A stretch of DNA of 64,000 nt from Oscheius sp. JU75 (GCA_037178855.1 JASJZC010000006.1:4030001-4094000), one strand, 5' to 3'. Positions 50,188 to 62,174 are shown, counted from the stretch's first letter. A program made the numbers and translations. Notes: generated from the letters alone by a model not told the origin.

Positions 50188-51600
50188 CTAAACACAGCTA
50201 AAAAGAACATCTTTTGCATCTTTGGCAATGATTCGCTTGGTATCAGCAGCTTTGTCTTTGCTGTATCTTGCCAGTTCCAGGCTTATTTTTTCAATCTCCT
50301 CCTTTGTTAAACTGACGGCCTCACTGGGGAAGAGTTCTGAGTAGTAAGCTCCCGCCACATCAGCCGTCATTGCCAGAATCCCATTAGGGTCAACAAAGAA
50401 ATCAAGCTGTAAAACGCCGTTTAGAACTAGTCACAGCAATAAAAACCCTGACAGAGTTGCCACGAATCCCTTTCGACAGGTTGAATTCGGCCAAGATAGT
50501 GTCCTTCCCGTGCAGCACCGTGAGTTTTACAGAAGATGATCTAGAGAATTTCGGGGTGAAATCTTCAACTTTGTGGACTCGGTAGAACGAGCATGGAAGT
50601 TTGCCGTTTCTCTGAAAAGTTATCTTTTTCTCTTTCTTTGTCTGATCGAAGTTATCGAATGCAGATAGAAAAGACATCAACACAGTAGAGCTATAGGGAA
50701 GAACAGAGTCCAAACTACCCAAAAGTCTATGTATGTCTGTGTGGCCAAGTTAGTTTGGGACAGACACAGGATCTTTAAAATAAAGTCTTGTTTCTTGGTA
50801 GTAGAACGACTGGAGGGAGGCAAGGGCAGATCAGAGGACAAGTTGACAGAAGGTAGTAAAAGCTAGATGAGATTGAACAACTGAGCTCATAACTGTCACT
50901 TTCGCATCTATGGGCGATAGCTATCCTTTGTTTCGATCAAAAAGACACTTACCAGGCAAACAAAGTCAGCTACACCGTTTGACTTCTCTACCCCGAAGTG
51001 AGCTGGGATGACATCTTGAAAGTTGATAGTACGTATTCCAGCACGAACGGCAGCCCCAAGAACTGCTGCCTCGTCTTGATTCACAGAGTTATTTACTCTT
51101 TTCTGAGGAAACAATACCATCAGTTTCTACTTTATGATTGGCATTCTTGTTGACCCTCCAACCAGAATGATCTCGGCGATCTAAATATGAATTGTTCAAC
51201 GATCGACCCATACTCACTTTATCCTCCTTCATCCTCGCATAGCTCAAGACTTTAATTACAGGATCCATTGCTCGTTCAAACAACTTTCCACACAGTGTTG
51301 TTTCAAATCCTTCCCTCGTTATACCCGTATTGAAGTCGTTTCCAGCGAAAAGATCCTCAACGCGGATAGTAGAACGAACGGAGAAGGGGAGATTCCGTTT
51401 GGTCTTCTCACAAGCTTGCTTCTGTTTGCACATGGCACTTTGATTTTCCCTCAGACCCTTCTTCTTGTGATTTTTCTCAAATTGCTTGCAGCAATGATCG
51501 GTTACTGCTTGGTCAAAGTCCTCTCCGCCGAGCTGCATGTCACCAGCTGTAGACAAGACACAGAGCTCATCGTTTGTGACAGAGACGATTGTCTGAATAG
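50188..51600 (-). pseudogene. Divergent HSP70 pseudogene, 5'-truncated
   Basis: Recognisable HSP70 segments in order are VLSTAGDMQLGGEDFDQAV, NHKKKGLRENQSAMC, RVEDLFAGNDFNTGITRE, then after an intron IAEIILVGGSTRMPIIK. Next come NNSVNQDEAAVLGAAVRAG, FGVEKSNGVADF, a degenerate substrate-binding part (FDNFDQTKKEKK; FNLSKGIRGNS), VDPNGILAMTADVA and LTKEEIEKISLELARYSKD. The first half of the ATPase domain, including the phosphate-binding loops, is absent upstream of 51.6 kb. An in-frame TAG follows IIK, where the family has a glutamine, and splicing around it does not restore the frame. The C-terminal lid is also short. Introns are present, so it is not a processed copy. Confidence 0.82.
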
Positions 51601-52275
51601 TTTCAAAGTGGAGCTAAAAGCTCAGTTTGGTTTTTTTGTACTACACGGATCGCAGTATTCATCAGCCACAAATTATTGTTTCAACTATCTAAAAGTAATT
51701 TCAATGAAGGAACTTGAGTAGACGAGCAGGTGTCCTCGTCAACTGGTCAGAAGTAATTACTGCGAGTAATCCTAACTTTACTAGCGTCTGATACGTATGT
51801 TAACCTCGATAATACTTGACAGTATTCGTGTAGGCATCTTAGTCAAGTGTTACCAGCCGCCCTCAAACTATTGAGACACTGGTAGAGAGTACAAGTTGTA
51901 GGATAGCTCTACCCTGGAAGTAGACTTTTCCAGATAACATCCTATCAAATTGATAGGTGCTCTCCGCACACAACTGGCTTGTCAACAAATTAGCAACAAT
52001 TCTTGACTTGCTATCTATGATTCATGTTCCCTGACTAACGAAGACTACAACATTAATCGTTTGGATCCATGTCAAGTCGAGAGTCAAACAGTTCAAGTGG
52101 AGAAAAAAGTATTAGGTCGCCATAATCTTCAAAAGTTTCAGAGCCCCCGATTCTCTCATCAATGGGACACACTTCAGTTACTTTCACTGGGTCATTAAGT
52201 TGACTCTACGATGGGAACTCTCGTCGACTACAGTAGCAAGACCATAGTTTATTCTCAGAACCCAGTATCGGTCAC
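51601..52275. other. Intergenic region, no gene seen
   Basis: Where the missing HSP70 N-terminal exons should be, I find no HSP70-like frame and no other gene. Confidence 0.5.
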
Positions 52276-52850
52276 TTAGACAGTAGCTGTGGAGGCAGCT
52301 TCGGCGACTGGAGTAGCAATGGAAGCCACAACTGGTGCACTTTCGGCAGCGGCAGGACCAGCAGTGCTCTCAGCACCGACAGAGGTCTCAACGGTGATCT
52401 TGAACTTATCGTCGTCCTTCTTGTCTCCATGGATCTTCTTGAAGTACTGAGGAGCGACCTTCTCGGCCTTGATGTCCCCCTCCTCCTTCTTCTCGTGATG
52501 CTTGGGCAAGAGCTCCTTGTGCTTGCAGGCTCCCTGCTCGAACTTGGCGATCAGACGGTCAACTAGATGAGACTCGAAGAGGACGTCGGCGATGATCTTG
52601 TGGAAGATGGAGAACTGAAGTGAATCTATCAGTTGACTCTTCTCAATGTACTCACCTTGCTGGGCTTGTGCTCTTTGTATTCTCCCTCATTGTGGTGACG
52701 AGTGCAACGGGTTTTCCCAGTGCTGGCTTCAGTGGTCGAGACAAACTCTCCAGTCTTGGAAGTAACAGCAGCAGCTGTAGCGGTTTTGGTATCGTCGGCA
52801 TAGACGGCGACTCCGAGGAGGAGGAGAGCGATGAGAGAAGTGAGCTGCAT
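52276..52850 (-). CDS. Secreted Ala/Thr/Lys-rich protein of unknown function
   Basis: Two exons. A signal peptide (MQLTSLIALLLLGVAVYA) is followed by a Thr/Ala-rich stretch and KTRCTRHHNEGEYKEHKP. After a short intron comes FSIFHKIIADVLFESHLVD, RLIAKFEQGACKHKELLP, a Lys/Glu/His-rich segment (KHHEKKEEGD), and an Ala/Thr/Val tail (PVAEAASTATV) ending at 52276. The mature protein has two cysteines, in RCTRHH and GACKHK, that could pair. Low complexity at both ends and the small length suggest a secreted structural or host-interaction type protein, but I recognise no family. The clean signal peptide and in-frame splice make it a likely real gene. Confidence 0.68.
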
Positions 52851-53275
52851 GGACGAATGTGATATCTTTCTTCACTCTGAAGACTCTTTTATACGGGGGA
52901 TACCTCGGTTTAGGTGTGAAGCGAAGGCTAAGATGGCGGTCATAAAAGTATCAAATAGCCGCATAGTCTGCGAGGAAATGATGAATAGGATGGCTCGTAT
53001 CTTTCATCTATGATTCGAGTCTAAGGTTTTAGACCAGTTGTATAATAGAGTAGAGAAAGACAAGCTGTGTAACAGTGCTAAATCACAGTTCAGCTAAAGG
53101 ACTCTCAAGTCAGGCTCCTGAGACGAAAATATCGAATAATACGGTTTGACGGGAAACGCTTCAGGTTTTTTTTTCGACTTTTTGGTGTACAAACAACGCA
53201 AGATTTGTTAATTGTACATCCTTTATGACCTCTTGATAGACATGCAGACATCCCTAGTTTAATCAATTACAGGCT
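52851..53275. other. Intergenic region between divergent loci
   Basis: No gene seen. An ACAG acceptor just before 53276 could be a trans-splice or internal splice site of the SDR-like locus. Confidence 0.4.
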
Positions 53276-54081
53276 ATGAAGCTAGTAGTTTTGGGAGCCG
53301 ATTCGTGGATCGGATGGTTTTACTATTCACTTCATTACTCATACCAACTTTAGGCCTATTGCTCTTCGAAGCAACGAGCCGAAGAGCTTCTGAAATGTTC
53401 AACGATTGACTGTATTGTCGTACGCCCGGTTGATGTCTACGGCCAGGGAGACGACTGCTCTGTTATCACGGACATTCTCAAAATGTCATCAAAATTCGGA
53501 TTCTCTCCCGAAATTGGCGATCGCGATGGAGTGACACAGCTGATGGCCCTCGACAATCTCATGCTCGGTCTGTGGAATTGCGTGGAGAAGCTGTATCCCG
53601 ACGATTTCGAAGAAGACGAGAGCAGCCAGTCCCTCCACTCTTTGTCTTATTATCTCTATCAAGTATCACCAATTTCAGGCGAACAATCGTACGAGGACAG
53701 AGATCTCGGCGAGAGAGTTTTCGAGACGATACTGCTCTGCGACGACACCGAGAAACGGCCATTCTTCGAGAATTTCGGCGATTGTATTCCCGGAGGCAAG
53801 ATCCACATTCCACTTCTACCGCTCTACTACATCTATTACTTTGTCGCAATGTCTGTCTGTTCGGACCAGGCTTGGCCAAGAAGATGCCGGATCCGGACTA
53901 TTTTTACATGAATTTTCATCACTGGACCTTCTTCAACAATTTGAAGGCCAGACAGTACTTAGAATACAAGCCTCTCCCTTTCCAGAACGAGCTGAAAACC
54001 TCCCGTGACTACTATCGCTCCCTTTTGCCTTCCAACATTACGAGATTTTCGTGGCAAACTACTCGTCCTTTCCCTCGTTGA
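53276..54081 (+). pseudogene. 3-beta-HSD/SDR42-like dehydrogenase pseudogene
   Basis: It begins MKLVVLGADSWIG, which looks like the first strand and glycine loop of an extended SDR, although the middle Gly is Ser. After a short gap it jumps straight to AYCSSKQRAEELL, the YxxxK catalytic motif, and IDCIVVRPVDVYGQGDD (VRPxxxYGxGD). About 100-150 residues that should lie between are missing, and the apparent splice across the gap is out of frame. The rest follows (DGVTQLMALDNLMLGLW; GLAKKMPDPDYFYMNFHHW; LKARQYLEYKPLPFQNEL) but with one frame change near 53.85 kb. The family oxidises sterols or steroids with NAD. The missing block plus frame change argue for a pseudogene. Confidence 0.7.
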
Positions 54082-54240
54082 CTGTACTTCTGTATTTATT
54101 TCACGTTTTACACGTATCTTCGTATACTTTGCACTTTTTACCCTAGTGAAGTTTTACCAGAACAGCGCTCTTGCTGCAGCTCGTTGATTTCGCTCTATAT
54201 CGTTCCTTTTTCACCATTCAGTTGCTAAATTCTTCTAGAA

Positions 54241-55076
54241 ATGGCCAACGGGACTTCGAAGAAGTCGACGAGGAGCACGCTGGCTCGATCGAGCTCGGTC
54301 GAGAATGTCCACGGGTTAGTTTTATTCTTTCTTTCTCTTGGTCGAACATTCAAGTCCAAATTTTTCCAGGAAGAAGATCACAGTAAAGAATAGGTCGGGT
54401 TCTACTAGCAGGCTGAATGAGCCCAAGTTGGAAATCGTTGAGGCGGATCCACTGGATCCCCTGCTGGCCAAGTTCAGCCTGAAAAGTCGGATGGCCATGC
54501 GGAAGTCTGAACATCGGGCAAGCAGTACGTCCCATTTTATATCCAAGGCCAATAGAGAACTTCAGACTTTAAACAGGTAGCCAGCACTATTCAAAGATTT
54601 GGGCCAGGGCAGGCTGGCTCTAAGGATATCGCCTTTTACGACCCCCCTGTTCTCAAAGTCGTCCTCGAGGGCTTCAATCGCGGCAAGAAGTGGGACATTC
54701 AGCTGACCAGCGAATACCTCCCGCCCATCATTGGTTAGTTTATTCATTTTTGTAGAAATAAAATTCAGCCAACCTTTCTGAAAGAACATGCGGCGCCATC
54801 TGCGTCCAGAGTCTCGATATTATCACCTCTAAGCTACTGGCCAATATCCTTACAGCCAGCCGCTGTAGACCGAGCCTCGGAGTCGATATTGCCGCAGAGG
54901 AGAGAAAAGAACAAGCCGATACTTGTCTCAAGGTTTTTTTGACAGTCTTTTCAAGATCAATACAGTTTCAGAATTTACGAGAATTACGCGATTCCAAGAA
55001 AGTTCCTGTCATGAAGATTTCGGAAGAAGTAGCCGTCCAGCTCCATGATGTTCTCCATCGACTACGGGCCATCTGA
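54241..55076 (+). CDS. Unrecognised conserved-looking protein, four introns
   Basis: The start lies two bases after a TTCTTCTAG acceptor (probable spliced-leader site), 160 bp after the SDR-like locus. Exons join in phase: MANGTSKKSTRSTLARSSS, then KKITVKNRSGSTSRLNEPK and DPLDPLLAKFSLKSRMAMRK, TIQRFGPGQAGSKDIAFYD, VVLEGFNRGKKWDIQLTSE, NLSERTCGAICVQSLDIIT, and KISEEVAVQLHDVLHRLRAI, ending at TGA 55074-55076. It has no signal peptide or membrane segment. The N-terminus is Ser/Arg-rich and probably disordered; the C-terminal two thirds look folded and helical. I do not recognise it. Confidence 0.72.
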
Positions 55077-55396
55077 TCCCTCGACATTCTCGCTTGTTCT
55101 GAGTCTGCCTCTTTCTCCGCCAAGTTCCTTCCCGGCCAAACTCTTTGTACTATACTCGTCGCACTAACTGTATTATCACACGCATTTCCACTTTTATTTA
55201 TTTCGATAAAGTTTTATCTGTAAAATCTTGTTCTTCTCTTAATGTTGTGCCATTTCATTACTTTGTTTTCGCCAACGATTGCCGTAAACGTGCCCCGTTC
55301 TTTCATTCGTCTTCGAATCAGCAGCTTTCGAACATTTCTTTCTTTTTATCGACAATTTCCAATCATTTATTTTTTATTTTCAGCCGTTCTTCGTAT

Positions 55397-56754
55397 ATGG
55401 ATTTAGCTGTTGGAGCTGCTACGACGGTCGGACTGGGCTATGCAGGATATTCCTATCTCCGGTAGGGTTCTGTTTAGCTGCTAACTTGAAAAAGTTCAGA
55501 CGACACCGAAAAGTGGAGGTGAACTGCTGGTTCTGCAACGAGAACAGCAGAGTATTGTGGCCGAAGCGCAATGATTTCGTCTGTCCGCATTGCGAGCAGT
55601 ATAACGGCTTCACAAATAGCGGTGATTATGCGAAAAACGTCAATCAATTCGACAATCTGGGCAAAAGGTTGGATTCTTCAACTTTTGATCAAAAAATACC
55701 CCTTTTAGGTACTGCGTGAATGCGGAACAGGCTCCAGACGTCATTCCGAGCAACGACAACGGTCTCTGCGGCCTCTGCAACGCCAAGCAGCAAATAATCG
55801 TGGAAAAACTGGCCAACTTCGAGCCGAGCTCGGAGGAGAAGTTCAACGAAGAGTACGATACGTACAAGTACAAGTTGGACCAGATGTATCCGCTGTGCAG
55901 TGACTGTTCCGTCACGACACACGAGAAGTTGCAACATGACAAGGTTGGATCCTTTCTTTTGCTTCAAATTCATGAGCCTAGATGGCCTACCGACATCTCC
56001 TAGACGTAAAGTACAAGCTGTTCCCTGTGATCAAGAGCGGGCTTCGGCATGCTGGTCGTCTCACAGTCAATGTAGAGATTCTTGTCTTAGTCATGTAATC
56101 AAGTTTTAGTTGGTAAAACGCCGTCGCCGTCACTTCTTCAGTGGAGGATCGACTACAGTCTTAGCCCACATGATCAGTCTCTTCCTAACCTGTGCCATCT
56201 TCTCCGCCTATTTCAACTTTCTCCAAGAGGTTTTTTTTTCATTTTTTTTACACGGCTAAAAAATGAATTCAGGACACCGACGTGGTCTTCGTTCCCTTCC
56301 CCACACCGCTACGTTTGCTCTTCTCCCACATGGTAAAATGGTCCGTCTATCTGACCATGGCCACTCTCATTGTGCATTTCACCGCCATGCATAACAATCA
56401 GAGTCGTGGAAACTTTCCGGACCTCCTCTTGCCGTTCATTCTGTTAGCTCACGAGGCCAGTTATCTCTTCAATGACACGGTCAGTTCTCCATTTTGGTAC
56501 TTGGAAAGGATTTTAGGAAAGACGCGAGGACTTTGTCCTGTTCCGATGCGGAATCTCGGCCCTGGCAGCAGTCATGGCCCTGATTGTGGCCGTCGTTCCG
56601 AGGAAACCCATTCATCAATCGAAACCCAATCGTGTTTTCACCAGCGCCTTCTCCGTAGCTTCGACTCCCGTCAGTCAGTGCAGTTCTCAAAACGTCACTA
56701 TTCTCGAATCTTCTCTGCTCAAGGTTCATTCGCTTTGTAGAAATTCATCTGTTA

Positions 56755-56790
<36 letters not shown>

Positions 56791-57456
56791 ATCTTCGCCA
56801 TATTCCGACGTGTCGGCAACTACAACCCCGAAACTGACTAAACAAGTAGTTCGAGAGCGTTTCCAGTGGCGTGAACGTGAACAGACGCCAGATCGAGTAG
56901 AACCGCGGCCGAGAAAGTTCCTCCTGGAGCAGATCAACCAGACGACCGAGGATATGGACTGGGAACCGTCTCCTGCCCCGTCTGTTATTAGTCTCAGCTC
57001 GTTCCATCAGTCCCGTCAGCCACAACCAGCTCGAAGTGCTCGCGAGACGACTCCTTCCCGGTTTCTGGCCGGCTCGCTGTCTGGTCTTTCGATTGTCGAC
57101 GGCGGCAAGTCCCAGCGACGTAGCAATGCCTCGACGGCCAGGTCCTTCTTCGGGAATGGGACTGAAGTGAAGGCGCCGAGTTTCATGACCTCTGCCAGTC
57201 GAATGCGGCCACTTCAGCGACGAGGAGAAAAGGACGACTCGCCCAGGGCGGAATCGGTAAGACTTTTTACAAATCTTGTTCACAACGAAATTAGATATTC
57301 ACTTCGGTCAGTCAACAGTCACGCGGCTCGTCGGGACATTCTGCGATCGCTCCAATTAACTACGGTCCGATCATCACGGTCATCGTTGTCGTTCTCTGCT
57401 TCAGTGTCGCCTTCAACATGGTCACTCTCTACTTCGCCTTCTACAACCGCAATTAG
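55397..57456 (+). CDS. samp-1: TMEM201/SAMP1 (NET5) inner nuclear membrane protein
   Basis: ATG at 55397 follows a TATTTTCAG acceptor by 15 bases. A short N-terminal membrane segment (MDLAVGAATTVGLGYAGYS) precedes the diagnostic zinc-binding domain: VNCWFCNENSRV, WPKRNDFVCPHCEQYNGF, GLCGLCNAKQQ and YPLCSDCSV. Next come membrane segments LAHMISLFLTCAIFSAYF, VYLTMATLIVHFT and the GISALAAVMALIVAVV helix, a long Ser/Arg-rich nucleoplasmic-type stretch, and a last helix (YGPIITVIVVVLCFSVAFN) ending at TAG 57454-57456. Family members (Ima1 in fission yeast) sit in the inner nuclear membrane and link nucleus to cytoskeleton through LINC complexes. One intron has a run of about 28 T (56758-56785). 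Confidence 0.92.
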
Positions 57457-58028
57457 AATTTTCTACGATTACTGTGTACTTTATGCGTGTTTTATTCCAG
57501 ATTATGTAGACAAATTGTGATCTCTCCTTTGCTTTGTTATTGTGTTTCTATTCTCGTTCTAATTATAGGTGCATATCATCCAGTTTCCTCCTTCTCCCTG
57601 TGCTCTATTCATGAACATCTCGATGACATTAAAACACATTTTATTTCTTCTCTTTGGTTGTATTCTACCGAGTTCTTGCTCATTTTTATCTTTACCCATT
57701 TGAAACCGAAGGTTGCGCCCATGTTGGTCCATATTGGCGTCTTTCTCGGCCCTAAAGACATGTGGCTGGTTCTCTGGCGCACATTCAGTGGGTGGCTATT
57801 CGAATCCGGCCATCGATCGCCCCGGTTACACTGGTCTTATCTCCACTTTCGCCTTTTACCAGTTCCATTGCTTTATGCTTATTTTTTGATCTCCGTTAAT
57901 GATTCATTTCTTTCATGTATCTCTCACTCTTCTTTCTTTGAATGTTTCCCTATAAATACGTCGTTTTTAGATATTGTTTACCTGTCCCTCTCCTACCGTA
58001 TGATTGCCGCCTTCTAACAACTAAGAGT
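57457..58028. other. T-rich intergenic region
   Basis: Pyrimidine-rich sequence between TMEM201 and the next start. No gene is seen; the open frames here are products of the base bias. Confidence 0.5.
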
Positions 58029-59076
58029 ATGATGATGTATGAAGGAAGTGGTCTCGAGGATGAGTCTATCGACGACTACGAACAAGAGTACGAGGTCGAG
58101 AATGGTAGTCTACAAGGAAATACCCCGGTTCGTCTTAATTCTTATCTCTCTATTAATGTGGAATGGTGTCCGTCCGTCCGTGCGGCACCACGAGAAAAAA
58201 GCTGGCAAGTCATGGCGTGCCAAGAGTTAAAGTTGACAAGTGAGCTTTTTGGGAAACTCGGGAATTTATGTTAGCAAAGCGGCACAGCCGCCTGTTGTCA
58301 ATGCTAAGTCAAGACTAAGGGGCCGCGAAGCTCTCGTAGACAGCTTGTTCCCAATAACTGCTCATTTTAGGCGTATTATCCGAAGTCGCAGACGAGCACG
58401 TCCAACGAGAGCGTCTATTCCCAAGAAATGAGCCATATTTCTCAAGAACAATACAAGCCAGGACCGTCAATTCGCCAAGTCTTCGAGGATCCGGAGATAT
58501 TCGACATGCCGACAAATGGAGTCACTTGGAAACCGAGTGATCATGACTATGCCGCACACAAGCATGTAAGTCGTCACTCTTCCTCATATATTCCCTTATT
58601 CTTTCTCTTATTCCTCCTTTTCGAAAGCCCTTGTTCCCAGCTTTTTCTTTCAAAAACATTTGTTTGTAATTGTTTGTTTTGTTTCGCTATTTCAAATAGA
58701 TCCATCAGTAATTGCATAGTTCTTTTGGTTCGAACTTGTAGAAACTTGCCTCGGCTTACCAATACTGTTTTGATAAATATCAAAAGTGCTCCGCGCTTTC
58801 CGATTTAATAATGTATCTTCTGCGATCTAGGAAGGTTAGTTCCCGCTTTGTTTACTGCTCTTTTCCATCAGTACATACTACCTGATTTTTCCATGTGTTT
58901 TACCATCCCGCGTCGCTTCTTTCTCTTCATTATCGATTTCTTCCACTATTCCCCTTATGCAATCAATAGCTTCCGACCACATTTTCGAAATGTTTGTCTC
59001 TCGCTATCTTATTGCTCCCATGCTCTTTTCAAAGGTCAGAATTGCCCAGAACGTTGAAGAAAGCGCGAGTTTCTGA
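58029..59076 (+). CDS. Acidic protein of unknown family upstream of PNUTS
   Basis: Starts MMMYEGSGLEDESIDDYEQ. The first intron holds a dispersed repeat (58150-58370). The second exon reads AYYPKSQTSTSNESVYSQE, KPGPSIRQVFEDPEIFDMP and NGVTWKPSDHDYAAHKH. A long intron could then join to VRIAQNVEESASF and a TGA at 59074-59076, though the last exon is uncertain: another frame (LKKARVSDSKVSSIREATP) is also open there. No signal or membrane segment. It may be a separate gene or the 5' part of the PNUTS gene; I could not find an in-phase junction that proves the latter. Confidence 0.45.
58150..58370 (+). repeat. Dispersed non-coding repeat, copy 2 (in an intron)
   Basis: Starts GGTGTCCGTCCGTCCGTG and ends with CAATGCTAAGTCAAGACTAA then GACAGCTTGT, parallel to the reverse complement of 46290-46515. 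It lies wholly inside the first intron of the acidic-protein gene. Confidence 0.6.
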
Positions 59077-59192
59077 TTCGAAAGTTAGCAGCATTCGCGA
59101 GGCGACGCCTGTTCCGAAACATTTAGGGTCAGAGAGCGATCCCATGTGAAATGCACGGTAAAGGCAATGCCTCTACGAACTTTCTTTTTCAG

Positions 59193-62174
59193 GTAGAGAC
59201 TCCTCTTCCTAAGGCTCAAGCTGCCACCGGACAAGCCGCTCAATCGCCTCCAATCACCTCGACAAGCAGCTCATCGTTGCCCAGCAGTTCTACATCAAGT
59301 GATACGAATAGTGTTTCCGTGCCTACAAAAAAGGCTTCTATGATGGTTCCTGGTGCAATAGTTCCCACGCTGCAATTGCCTATGACTAGGATTCCGAAAA
59401 AGAAAAAGGAACTGAACATTGTAATGTACGTTTCGGAGTCGAGAGGATGAGATAGAAGGAGGAACCGTTGATCCCAGAGAATATCTGCTTGATCGATCGA
59501 ATGATTTGCGGAGAGACGGTTCCGGTGTCTATCGTCGTCGTTTTTCCATTCTTTCACCAACCGTATCTATAAGCAATTTTAGGCAGCTGGACAATGTCGA
59601 TATCACAAGTGAGGATGGATGGAAGCGGGCGTACACGCTATTCCAGCAGGTAGAAAAGGCTAACGACATACCACAGATAGTTCAACTTCTCAAGACCTAC
59701 CTCCAGGTAAGATTTTGTTATGATTACATCATGGATCAACCAGGAACTTCCAAATGATCACTAACTTTCATTTCCAGGCAGATACAGCCCTTCTAACGGC
59801 CCGTCTCCAGGAGAATAGCAACGAAACCGCCAAGCTGGTCAGAAAATTGTCCAAGAACCACGAGAACGATGAGGTTAAAACGCTGGCCACTCAGTGTGTT
59901 TCCAAGTGGAAGAAGGAGTTGAAGGTGAAGGAAGACAAATCCAAGAAGAGGTAATTTTCCTGACATTCAGACGAAAATCTTGATTTTAGTGTTGCGGACG
60001 ATAAACCAAAGAAGTCTGAAAAGCGTCGCCTGTCGGACGAGAACGAGAAGAAAAAGGTTAAGAAGACATCCAAAGGTAAGCACTCTTCTCTCATTAGATT
60101 CATCAACTAATCGCCAACTTTCAGGTCCTTTTTTCACTTTGCACACGACCGCAGGGCCGAGGAGACCTCTCGCTTATTTCTTATTGCCCACTCGGGCTGC
60201 CCCATTTTCTTCCTGTTGTTTTTATTATTGTTCGTTTTACATAAACTCGCTGTTTATGTCAGAGAAAAGAGAAGTTGACGCAGAGATCTGAGAGAACGTT
60301 GGCTGCTGACAGTATGTCGAATCGCTAGAAGTTGAACCTTTGCAAAGACGAATGCTACGTGAGACTCTGAGAGAGTCGCAGCTATCCAAAGCATCTAGTA
60401 TGTGAACGTTCATGTCGATCAGTCGTAGTGTTGAAAGTCGCGCGTTTTCACGCCCCAGATTACTGTAGTCTTTCAGAATAAGCGAGAGGTCTTCGAAGGT
60501 TCATGTTGGTTGTTTTCCCTACATATTTCTTTGTATTCCAAGTGCTAAACGTTGATTTTAGATGAGGAATCACCGGAAGCGAAGAAGAGAAAGGTGGAGG
60601 AGACGAAGAAGGTTCCAGTCAAGTCGGGATTCATGGATGCGCTCGCATCGGCTGCCGAAGTACCGAAGAAGAAGCCGATCACGAGAAAGAAGCCCGATCC
60701 GAAACCCTGCGATCCGCTGTCTCTTTTGGATCTGATTGATGAGAAAAAGAACAAGCCTGTGGAGCCAATGTCCTCGTTCTCTGCAGCCCCTCAGCGTAAG
60801 AGCCCTACTCCCCCTCGCGGCGAGGACGACATTCCGGTCAAACTGAATCGCAAGATCAAGTTTGCGGATGAAATGGGAAAGGAGATGGTCGAAATCCGCT
60901 ACTTTGAGGTCGAAGAGGGTGAGAGAAGTGAGTTTTCCCTTCTTTTTTTTTCATATCTAATTTTGATTTTTAGTGAATGTGACCCGAATGACGCCGGAAG
61001 ACATGAAGCATCACGAGGCCATGATGGAGCGCAAGTTCAAGCAGGACACACTGCGTGATGTTGAGGAGGAAGAAGAGAAGGAGATCTCATGGCGTTGTCT
61101 GCCAGTTGCTCTGTCCAGCGACGAACAAAAGTATCTGGAGGAGCGAGGCAGCAAGAGTGAGGCCAAGTTGGAAGAAGAAAAACGTCAGGCCAGCAGTCTT
61201 CGTGCCTTCTGTGACCCGACTCAAGTCTTCTACATCACTGCCGATCCGGAAGGTTATGATCCTCGCTATATTCCTCCCGAGCCCATTCTGATTCCCTTCT
61301 ACACGCCAGAAGAAGTTCAAAAGATGAAGCAGCCCGTCTTGTCTGTCCCAGCGCCCGCTACTGTTCACACACCAACAGCAGTGGCTACTGCTGCTCCTGC
61401 TCCGGAGGCAGAGAAAAGTGCCGGCCTGCCGGAGAATCTGAGGGCTCTATTGGATGGACTGAAGTCAAGGGGAATTGTGAGTGGTGACGGTGAGAGCAGC
61501 AGCTCGACCATGTTTAATAGTCTGACTTTCCCGCAGCCTGTCGTTCCCAACTACACACAGGCTCCCATCGCCCAACCTCAATATCAACAGGTATTTGTTA
61601 TTTTGTTCATAAATTGAACGTCGTTTTAGACTTCTCAACAAAACTTCCAACAGTACCAACCTCAGATCAATCAGTTCCAACAACAACAGCAGCCGTTGTA
61701 TGCTCCTCCTTCTATCCAGCAGCAGCAGCATTTTGTTCATCGACCACCGCAGCAGCAGAGACCGGGCCCAAGCGAGCAGTGGGGACGTCAGCCGCATCGT
61801 CTTTGTCGTCAATTCCAGTCTGGACACTGTCGCTACGGAGACCAGTGTCGGTTCTCGCACGATCTGAGTTTGACTCGTCCGTCGGATAACAACCGATTCC
61901 GTGGCTCGTCAGATCGTGGTCGTCAGCCATTCGAGAGAAGAGATTTCCGCGATAGAAGGGGCTTTGGAGGTGATAGAGATCATCGAGAAGATAGATCGAG
62001 GTAGGGTTCTGTTCTTTAATCGTATTGTAAATCAGTACTTGCAGAGATAGAGAGAGTAGACACGAAGGAGGATCGCCGCCTCGATCGGCCCAATCGCCAA
62101 ACATTCGTAGTCCGACTCTTCTCTCCCCGAGAACCACAGAACCTACAGTAATACCATCAGAGAGAGCGGATTGA
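59193..62174 (+). CDS. PNUTS (PPP1R10) homologue, nuclear PP1 regulatory subunit
   Basis: Domain order matches PNUTS. First is a TFIIS-N-like helical domain (SEDGWKRAYTLFQQVEK, IVQLLKTYLQ, TAKLVRKLSKNHENDEVKT, KWKKELK), then a Lys-rich linker (KKRKVEETKK). Next is the PP1-docking region NRKIKFADEMGKEMVEIRYF with VEEGERMNVTRM-like continuation; KIKF is an RVxF-type motif. Near the C-terminus is a CCCH zinc finger (CRQFQSGHCRYGDQCRFSH, spacing 7-5-3), after a Gln/Pro-rich stretch and before an Arg/Asp-rich tail ending at TGA 62172-62174. PNUTS brings PP1 to RNA polymerase II and helps termination. The start is uncertain; MMVPGAIVPTLQLP at about 59340 is one choice. The junction near 59.43-59.59 kb is ambiguous between two frames (VDPREYLLDRS fits PNUTS best by sequence). 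One intron is about 490 nt. Confidence 0.85.

Noticed and set aside
56758-56785. Run of about 28 T, possible LINE or SINE tail
   Set aside because: No retroelement sequence next to it; it is the pyrimidine tract of a TMEM201 intron.
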